Source: Nageia nagi (lineage: Eukaryota > Pinophyta). From it: DNA of 64,000 nt. Numbering within the stretch: the first letter of the stretch is position 1; the number at the start of each line of letters is the position of its first letter. A program made the position numbers and the translations under genes. The stretch lies in NCBI GenBank assembly GCA_050084985.1, contig JBITNC010000001.1, positions 109,244,001-109,308,000 on the forward strand. The letters are read 5' to 3'. Below the pieces are notes generated by a model, which saw only the letters and a list, made by a program, of their open reading frames with translations, searched no databases and was not told the DNA's origin. Shown here one piece after another: positions 55,395 to 64,000 of this stretch.

Positions 55395-56620
55395 TTTTTC
55401 CCTCTTTGGATATAAAATGAAAAGTATTGAAATTACATAATCCAAAGAAGTTTAAAAAAGAGAAAAAAATTTTAATAGTAAAGTGAAATTCCCTATTTTT
55501 GATCAATATGATAAGTATGGTATGTTATTTTCCCCCTTTTTTCTTAGTTTCCCATAGCTCATGCTAGATTGGATAAACAAGCCAAAATAGGAGTCTCTCT
55601 ATGAGGTGAGCATTTGATGCCAATCCTACCCATTTAATCCTACCCACTTGGATAATACCTCTAGAACAAATCAACATATACTTGCATAAATTACATCCAT
55701 GAAAGAATAACCAATGGAAATAGTAAGAATGAAATTAATATAATATGCAATGTGTCACTATGGTTGATGTGAGTCATAGTGATATAAACTATGATACATA
55801 GACTACTATGATAGATAGCTCATAGTCTATAAATAGTAAGTACATGGTTTCTCTACAATGATCCATGCTTACAATATCCATGATTTATAAACTACTATGA
55901 TAGATAACTCATAGTCTATAAATTCCCATTCAATGACTCACAATGGTGATATCATAGAATAATATAATATTTTCTCATGGGAAGATCATGGATGTGAAAC
56001 AATTATTAGTATATCAACTAAGCATTATATTCAATTTCCATCAATGCACCATATATTAAATTATTAATTAATCTTTCATTAGAACATTTCAATTTGCATA
56101 AATTTTCAATGTAAATGCATGTCATTGACAACATGGTATGCCTAGAATTTTCCAATCATGTGATGAACAAGATATGTAATGAAAAGCATTGAAATTACAT
56201 AATTCAAATAAGCCTAGAGAAGAAAAAAAAAAATTCAACAATAAAATGGAATTTCTTGTTTTGATCAATATGTATATATGGTATGTTGCTTGCCCCATTT
56301 TAGTCTTGGTTTCCCCTATCTCATGCTACATTGGGTAAGCAAGCTAAAAATAGGATTCCCTCTATGAGGTGAGTGGTTGATGCCAATCCAACCCACTCGA
56401 ACAATACCTATAGAAAAAAAAACATATACCCACATAAATCACATCCATGAAAGAATAAGCAATGTAAATAACAAGGATGAAATTAATATAATATTTTATG
56501 ATGCATAGACTATTGTGATAGATAACTCATAGTCTAGGAAGATTAAGTGTATGGGTTCTTTGTAATACCCCATGCTTGCAATACCCATGATTTATAGACT
56601 CCTATGATAGACAACTCATA
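55395..56620. repeat. Direct duplication in F 3' interior
   Basis: Two similar blocks about 775 bp apart: 55400-55930 and 56175-56620. They share in order GAAAAG.ATTGAAATTACATAAT, the phrase CTCTATGAGGTGAG, ATCCATGAAAGAATAA and dyads of the form ATAGA..ACTCATAGTCTAT. Element E holds one such block. Otherwise no gene is seen. Confidence 0.75.
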
Positions 56621-56642
56621 GTCTATAAATGGAATCCTTAGA

Positions 56643-56763
56643 GGGTCTTTTTATAAATGGGTGCTCCAAAGGATCTTTTTATAAATGGGTACCCCAAAGG
56701 GTCTTTTTATAAATGGGTGCCCTAAAGGGTCTTTTTATAAATGGGTACCATAAAGGATATTTT
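56643..56763. repeat. 28-bp tandem array (4-5 copies)
   Basis: GGGTCTTTTTATAAATGGGT followed by GCCCTAAA-like tails, copies starting at 56643, 56671, 56699, 56727 and a partial at 56755. Spacing is exactly 28 bp. Confidence 0.93.
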
Positions 56764-58477
56764 TAATCCTAAAAGTGATATTCAATATTCTAGATATTCA
56801 AACATTTAATGGCCTTGAATTTTAATATTTCAATTTGCATAAATTTTCAATTTAAATTCACACTATTAGTGGTGTGGTATTCCTATAATTTTATGATCAT
56901 GTTTTCAACAATTTTTATCCTCATCCATAAAATATTACACATGTATGAAATAAATAATTAAATAGGAATATATTCACTAAAATTATAATACACCCCATTC
57001 AAAATGATTTATAGCAATTGCACATCATTGATGGCATAAAAATTTCCATATCAAGTACAAAAATTTGAAAGATATTCCATTGACTATCATCTATATCATT
57101 TATTCATATTTCATAAATAAAATAACATTACCATTTGCCATAAAATTTTCAAGATAAATTATTAACTAGCAATATTTGACCATGTATTCAATTTGTCATT
57201 GCAATGATTATCAATAACCATTTAGATATGCAATATTTAATATACAATACTATAATGCTACATTATACTAGATTTTCAATGATACAATGATCTTAAATTT
57301 CATTAGTAAAACATGCATTTTGTGTGAAATAGAAATCATAAGAATAGCATATGCAATCTTCACTTTTTATACTAGATATTCAAAGATGATATAGTAGTCT
57401 TAATTCATCAATTATAATAGAATTTGCAATGAATACCATATCAAAATAATAAACGTTCCCTATACTTATCTTGATGAAATTAATTTTGAATTATTTCCTT
57501 CTAATTTTTGACAACTGATTTCTATCATGGTCCCAAATAAAACTAAAATTGCCCCTATCTAAGATTATATCCACTCTTTTCTGATTTCTATCATGCCTCC
57601 AGCTGAAACTAAAATTGCCCCCTATTGATACTATATCCACTTTTTTTTTATTTCTCTTGTTTACATTTTATTTTATTTTTTTATTTTCAATGAAATGCAA
57701 CTATTATGCAATGCAATTACTAGATATAATACCACCTTATACATGAACCATTTGATTATTATAGTAAATTTAAGAACCTTGAAGAGAGATAAAGATAAAA
57801 AAAATATTTGATTGAAGAATAAGACTTTATGACATGATAAATATGAAGATGTGTAAAAAGAGAAAATAAGAAGCAAAATAACATGATTAAAAAGATGAAA
57901 ATGGTAAGATAGCATGATTAAAAACTTGATAAAATTTGCCATGTTAATCAAATGCATGCAATGGAATGACTTATGATATGCAGCCTATATGAAATGCATC
58001 CTATATGATATGCAAAATTTTAGAAACTATAGTACATTATGGGGTGGTTAAAAATTTGCTATGAAAAGTGGAATTTCTTTATGCACAGTACCCTACTCAT
58101 TATCATTACCTTGGGATGTTATTCTCTCATAAAGATCAATACATTCTAGTTGTACCTCTAAAATATATGTGTTGAATTCTTGTAAATACTTAGTAAGAAG
58201 TGCAATCTAAAATTTATACATTTCAAAAGGCCAATCTTTTTGCATTATATATTCTTTCAATTGAATCTCAACTAGATCTAAATTTTTCCTATGTTTTCTT
58301 GACTAGTTGGGTGTACAAAATAAGAACCATTATTTCCATTACTAATTTCATGTTGTTGGTGGCCTTCACATAGGCACACCATTGATGGAACACTTTCTCA
58401 TCATAATTGTCCTAAAATTTCACAATTCAATTTTCAATCCTTGAATCTAAAGCATGCTAAGAGAGTTGATATTTACC
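56764..58477. other. F interior without recognised gene
   Basis: 1.7 kb AT-rich sequence, partly matching 33400-34320 of E in reverse. A minus-strand open stretch at 57957-57673 is rich in Phe/Leu/Ser and arises from T-rich sequence; I do not call it. No protease or RT motif. Confidence 0.6.
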
Positions 58478-59318
58478 CTATGCAATCATGTCTAAAATTA
58501 CATTCTTCAAATCATGATAAGAATTTGTAACATGACCCTTTCTTTGGTGATAAGTGCAATAAGTATCCATATTTCCCATTGGAATATTACTATTTATTGC
58601 ACTTCTTTCTAGTGGAATCAATAAACCTCTTTTTATCAGATGTTTAAAAATAAACCTTAGCTTATGTCCACTAAATATCTCAAAATTGGGGGCCTCTTGA
58701 TTGGGTTGTGGGGAAAATTTGTGGTCATCTTGTTTAGGTGTTTCTACAATGTGAGCATCTTGTGTTTTCAATGTTTCTTGAGATGGAATTTGAACATTAT
58801 TTTGGTTTTACTTATTGAGATGGAATTTGAATTTAAGATTTAGGTTTTGGTTTTGGTTGAGGCTTATATAGAGAAGGTGTTTAATATTTTTGCCTATGTA
58901 TAATTTTGTTTTCAAACTTTTGCATACAATAGTGCCTAGCATATGGATATTCTAAAAATTTATCTAATTATTTTCTTAGAAATGCATGATATTTTTCTTT
59001 TAATTCAAGATCATTATAAATGTCAAACATCAAAGAATGATTGGCTAACATATGCTTTTTAATTTTCTTAAATTGATCTTGAGATGTCAATTTTGCAAAT
59101 GCAATATCATATAGTTCAAAATTATCCATAGCATCCATCATTAAATGTGCATCACAATCAAATTCACTCATATAATTATCATCATCAATATCATTATCAT
59201 GCACACTATTTTCTATATCATTTTGCATATCATCATTTGCAAAAGTCAAGCATGAGTTTGGTAAACTTAGTTCATCAGGAGATTTTCTATTATACATAAA
59301 ATCCATATTTTTAGCCAT
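58478..59318 (-). pseudogene. F gag-like gene
   Basis: Two open stretches. 59318-58968 has MAKNMDFMYNRKSPDELSLP, the acidic VHDNDIDDDNYMSEFDCDAH, and DQFKKIKKHMLANHSLMFDI. 58771-58478 has QEAPNFEIFSGHKLRFIFKH and the knuckle CTYHQRKGHVTNSY, where the last Cys is Tyr. The block order is the same as in E (32369-33340). The frame is lost between 58967 and 58772. Zinc binding would be impaired. The type of knuckle relates it to Tat-lineage gag. Confidence 0.78.
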
Positions 59319-59910
59319 TTATTATTTAGGAGGAGGTATAAATAAATCACTTATCATAGTTAAATGTTTAAAAAAACCACATTTAGTTGCCATATCTATG
59401 ATAAAATGCATGAAAATGCAAACAACATTTTTATAGAAAAACCTCAAGAAATCTTGATAAAAAAAGCATGCCATAAGCTCAAATTAATATCAAAAAGTTA
59501 TCTAATATGATGGCCTATAATTTTGGTAATTTTTTCCATGAAACAAGTCACCAAATAGTTGCAAAATATTTTCAAAATTTATAATTTTTAAATGTGACAT
59601 TTTCTACAAAATATTTTCAAAATCACTTGAAATATTTGAATCTAAACCTAGAAAAATTATAAAAACTTCCCAATTATATTTGTCTATTATTTGGAAAAAT
59701 ATTTCTAATGCTAGATCCAACCAAATTGAAGAAAATGACCTCCAAAAATTGGATTTTTCTATAGTGACATTTTTCAAGAATTTTTTTTTCAAAGCAATAA
59801 ATTCTTTTAAATTTGGAGAAAATTAAAGAAAATAAACCAAGGGTTTCTAATATAAGACTCTTCAGAAAAAGTGATTTCCTAAAATGAAAAAATTATAGAG
59901 TTTGTAAGAT

Positions 59911-59926
59911 GAGTCAAGGTTCACCA
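59911..59926 (-). other. F primer-binding site
   Basis: The minus strand reads TGGTGAACCTTGACTC three bases inside the 5' LTR, related to the sites of B, D and E. Confidence 0.75.
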
Positions 59927-59929
59927 AAA

Positions 59930-60647
59930 TGTAGACCATAAATCATGTAAAATATGAATAAACATAATTAAATAAATAGTCTACAATATACAATTGAATA
60001 TATAATAAACACTACATCAAATCCTAATAGATATACATGAAAAGTGTGCACCTGATATGAAGCATGTACAATCCTTAAAAGCTTATAGCAATGAGTCTCT
60101 AGAGAACTAATATTGAGATTTAGATGAGCTAATAATGAATATTTTCTAGAATGAAAGTATGAGCCATCCTCCAAAATCTAGACCTCCAGATCTAGAAAAT
60201 GGACACCATTGGTTGTATAGAAGTGGCACATTGTTGATGGTGTAAGAATGCCCATTTTGTATTATGTACAAGAGAGAGATAGTTCAAAGCTTAGATAATA
60301 ATAAATTTTCAAATATAGGTGGCATCAAGAGACATTTTTGGTTTAATGTTTGGGACAACCACCTATAAAAGAGATCTAATAGGGATGTTAACCTTCACCT
60401 CCCATATTTATAACTTGTAAGAAAATAAAAAGGAGTGAGGTCAACATTTAGAAATAAAAAATAATCATTTCAATATTCAGGATAACTTAAAATGTAAACC
60501 ATGGTATATGATATTATATTGGCCCTAGCACATGGTATTGTAATATAATAGTATTTTATCTTGATTTATATATTATTGCCTTTTAGTCATTTAATAGGCT
60601 AAATATGATTTATTAAATAAATAATAAATCATTTTTAGGCATCTACA
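59930..60647 (-). repeat. F 5' LTR
   Basis: 718 bp, TGTAGACCATAAATCATG to TTTAGGCATCTACA, pairing with 54678-55394. Confidence 0.88.
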
Positions 60648-60957
60648 ATCATGGATTTTTTACATGGATGGTCATTCCTTACAAAGGTGCAAAATGATAA
60701 GATTTAGTCATCCTTACAAAGGCATCAAATGATAAGAATGACCAACTTAGTTTTCCTAGCCACCATATTTTCATGGATTTGTTGATAAGAGTGACCTTTT
60801 CTTACAAAGGCATCAAATGATATTGGAAATCATACAAAAAATAATATTGATATGCTTTGACAAGCATCATTTATGATAAGCAATTTTTTACAAAAATGAA
60901 GTGAAAGTAAATAAATAAATTACCTTTTTCATTATTTTATCATAATTTAGAAGAAAC

Positions 60958-63900
60958 TATAGACACCCAAAAATGACCCTTCTTGTGATAGATGAAGGAA
61001 GATGAAAATTTAAAGTAAAATTAAAAAGTTTACTATAGTATACCAAATGCTAACATGTGAATTCAATTATTGGCAACTAAGGTGAAATATTGATGTTCAA
61101 TACCTGGATGCTAGTGAATTTGTAATTAGCAAAAGCAAAATAAAACTAATAACTCATGAAGCATTTTGGGAATAAATCAAGGGATAAAAGATGACTCATC
61201 ATCCATCTCATGCATCTTAGCTTTAGTTCACAACTATGAAAAAGGTGTATAGGCTTCTCTATCCTAATTTTTATCTCCAAATTGAAAACTTTGCTTATTT
61301 TTAAAATCTATAAATAAAACCTTCTACAAAGTTACTCTATTGAAACAAATCTAGGTTTTAGTAAGTTAAGTGAATTAATGTTTCAACTAGTTACAAGATT
61401 TGTTTATGTTTAGTTTTGTCCTTATTTAATTATATGAATAATTATGTTTGATGTTTTTTATATTCTCAAGTGTGTAGGTTCCATAGATGTAGAGTAGCTA
61501 AACTGATTAGAGAAAGTCTTAAGGAATTGAAGAGAACAAAGAGACCTAGATTCTTTATAGGTTTCAGAATATAGTTTTTGAGGCTTATAGACACTAAAAC
61601 TAGGCCTACAAAGGCCTAAACATTATTTTGTAAAAATTCCTTTTGCAAGGAAATGAATCAAACTAGATTCATCATTTGTATCATTAAATACTTTAGAGCA
61701 ATAAAGAAAAATATTAGTTGTAACATGCCTTATCTTGTTTACTAATAAGGTTACTTTTTTAGTACAACATTCTAATGTAGAAGGAGGGTCCCTCACATGC
61801 AAACAATATTAGAGATAAAATTCAAGGGATTTTTCATATTTTTATGTGTGTTTTTATGGTTTGTGTTATGTGGAAGTAAATTTCATTTCACTTTTTATGT
61901 TCTATATTTTTTCAGGTTCGAGTTGTAGAATCACTAGTGACTATCTATTAGATACTAGTGATTATGTCAAAATACCAATGACTATGTCAAAATACTAGTG
62001 ACTATGAATAAAACATCAAATTTTTATTCTCATCAATTTTGCAAGCCCAACATAGTAATTAATACTAAGGATAAAAAATGAACACCTTATTTGTGATCCC
62101 TATGCTTAGAATGCATGTGGGAGAGGGAATTGAATATAAGTAATAATATGCAATATTTCTAGTATTTTATTTATTTAATTCTCAAAAGCATATTTATTTA
62201 GTATTTATTTAGGAAGGGATTGTAGACACAAAAAAACTTATTAACTTAATATTTTCCTATCTCATCCACATATGCTCTCCCTTTATACTAAAAAAATAAT
62301 CTGAGGTGACCAAAATGGATGTGATGGTAAAAGGATAAATGAAATTTTTGATTTTTCTCACTTTATTACATTAATTTAGTAAATGAATCTACACTAAGTT
62401 ACTTACACACTTTGAAGAGGTAATTAATCATCATTAATATTTGAATGAACTTAAGGTGAATTTATTGAAAGGTAGAATAGGATACATTAAAATGGTTAAT
62501 GAATCTGGTGGCTACTTTCCACACATTAATACTCTTACTTATCTTCCTTACCACATTAAAATTTGTTTGAAATATTATGATTCATAATAATAAGAAATGA
62601 ACTTACAATGAAAGAAATTAACTTGCATTAATGACTTCTTACTTGTCTACCCCTACCACACCAAAAGGCATTCAAAAGAGATTATGACTCATAAGAATAG
62701 GTAATAAACCACATATTAATATTTATTTTGGTTAATAACCCTTATTAAAAGGTCATGAATCTCATGGGTACTTAGATCGATTTACATATAATTAAAATAT
62801 TATTTGAATCACATTAAAAAAGCTTAATTAATGGACATGTATGATTAGGAGGGTTAGAAATTGCATCCAAGAGTACTTTATTTTGGTTAAGTAAATGATT
62901 ATGAGACCTATTAAAATGAAAATAAATGACTTGGAGGTCATTACCAACCATTTATTCTTATTCTCTTATCTTTCCATTGTTAAAATATGATGAGACGTAG
63001 AGCCAAAACTTAGAGATGAATATCAGGTTCATAGGTTAGAAGTCATTACATTCCATAAAATAACCATAAAAAAGGGGTATATACTTGGATTTCATCACCC
63101 AAATATTTCTCAATGGTATTCCTCAATCCCCATTGCACTAAGGAGACCATTTTAAGTACCAATCCATTACTTAGCCATAGATTGCTTAATAGGATTACTT
63201 GCCTACCTTGGTTAGACACTTGACTAGACAAAATAATTTAAGAAAATGAAGAAGATTAAAATATACAATTCATACTACTCATATTAAAATATTAATTTAA
63301 TATACCAAAAAAGCTATAAAATATAATCACATCAAAAAGGTGAGTATGCATTTAGGTTGTTTGTGCATTTAATTATTTTTTTGTAAATATAAATCCAAAG
63401 GATAAAAATAGAATTGTTATGTTTGATGTTTATTTTCTTTTCCTTATATTTTGGTGGAAAATAAAATAAAACCTAAAAATACAAACAAACAATAAACCAA
63501 AATAAAATGGTTAACACTCAATCTCAAAGGGATCATCAAGAGTACGAACTATATAATGAAAACTATTTAGAAGAACAAAAAAGTCATAGGTCTAAAAGTA
63601 ACATTTCAAGAAGGGAAACTCTGTGAAAAACAAATCCAACCTACTTAAATCCTATTGATAATTACTTAGACATAATTAGAAAATATCTAATGTAACTAAG
63701 AATCCCTCATTCTTCTCATGCCCATAGTCTTCTTTTATACATAGATTATTTAGTGGAAGGCACAACCAGTTGATGGTGTACAAGAGATTGTATTTAGAAA
63801 CATACCCCCTTCACAAACTCACTCAATAGATACTATCCTTGAAAGAGTTCCTTTTAAACTTAAGTATGATCATGTGACACATTATTGACTAGATTGATGT

Positions 63901-64000
63901 TTATTTTAATCATATCTAAGGATATATAATTATACTCCTTATACCATATCTAAGTAAATAGAATAATTCGATGATCGAATCTCCATAAATACAACTACTC
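60958..64000. other. Unassigned AT-rich sequence, possible further LTR element
   Basis: D/G homology stops at about 60957, and TATAGACACCC starts there. A similar TGTAGACACAAAA occurs at 62221, preceded by a purine-rich TTAGGAAGGGAT. This could be the start of two LTRs of another element, but the sequences after these two points do not align by eye, so I do not call them LTRs. Short repeats of ACTAGTGACTATG occur at 61931-62010. No gene is seen on either strand. Confidence 0.4.

Larger units (their letters stand above)
54678..60647 (-). mobile_element. Element F: gag-only LTR element, sister of E
   Basis: A minus-strand element of 5970 bp with LTRs 54678-55394 and 59930-60647, in the reverse orientation of E's LTR. 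TSD is ACCAT (54673-54677) and ATCAT (60648-60652). The empty site can be read in D (GTTACCATGTATTTTTG at 10283). The interior has the same gag-like gene as E and no pol. The 3' half is enlarged by duplications and a 28-bp array. Confidence 0.86.
53781..60957 (-). mobile_element. Element G: partial Tat element related to D, hosts F
   Basis: A minus-strand relative of D. It keeps the end of a D-type LTR (53781-54260), the purine tract and part of the 3' non-coding region (54261-54677 and, after F, 60648-60957). The latter matches 9880-10620 of D, for example TTATGCCCCCTCTTTAACTTG near 54410 and 'CATGGATGGTC.TTCCTTACAA' near 60662. No coding part of G lies in the window. Its left border is unclear, and its right end is cut by unassigned sequence from 60958. 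Confidence 0.7.

Noticed and set aside
57673-57957. 94-codon minus-strand hydrophobic protein in F
   Set aside because: Low-complexity Phe/Leu/Ser/His composition from AT-rich sequence. No counterpart in the sister E.
60958-62235. A further LTR pair starting TATAGACACCC and TGTAGACACAAA
   Set aside because: Only the first ten or so bases agree, the following sequences do not align by eye, and no primer site or TSD could be found.

Overview
The window is a stretch of plant nuclear DNA made almost entirely of Ty3/gypsy LTR retrotransposons inserted into one another. It is AT-rich and poor in CpG except for one young element. I found no ordinary host gene, rRNA, tRNA or CRISPR array. The element types (chromoviruses with a chromodomain; Tat-lineage elements with a second RNase H) and a plant mobile domain (PMD) gene point to a land plant with a large genome. 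A gymnosperm is possible, but I cannot settle the species.

Nesting, read from LTR pairs, target-site duplications (TSDs), primer sites and polypurine tracts: (L) an old minus-strand Tat-like element is cut at its RT by (K), plus strand, 8476-52101. K's 5' LTR is cut by (D), a minus-strand Tat element, 9155-46338. D's integrase is cut by (A), a plus-strand chromovirus, 11234-29920. A is cut by (C), minus strand with gag-protease only, 14000-26670. C is cut by (B), minus strand, 15753-23756. That is six layers. D also holds E (31130-35676) and H (40599-45878, inside D's 5' LTR). L holds M (1898-7877), a sister of A in the opposite orientation. To the right, G (a relative of D) is cut by F (54678-60647, a sister of E). 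The last 3 kb is unassigned.

The centre, B, is the youngest and most interesting part. Its LTRs differ by only four substitutions and one 2-bp indel, and it has a perfect 5-bp TSD (TGGAT). It has an intact 410-codon gag on the minus strand but no protease, RT or integrase. In their place, on the opposite strand, sits a PMD gene with its own TATA box, two introns with GT-AG ends and a C-terminal coiled-coil exon, broken by one apparent frameshift. Around it are three kinds of tandem array and dispersed GC-rich palindromes of the type GGACCGCCGGCGGTCC, found in both LTRs, upstream of the PMD gene, in its first intron and downstream of it. B looks like a non-autonomous element that carries a cellular-type gene backwards, an orientation that lets introns survive retrotransposition.

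All other coding remains are broken by stops and frameshifts. They are described as pseudogene segments, with the insertion that separates each from the rest of its polyprotein.
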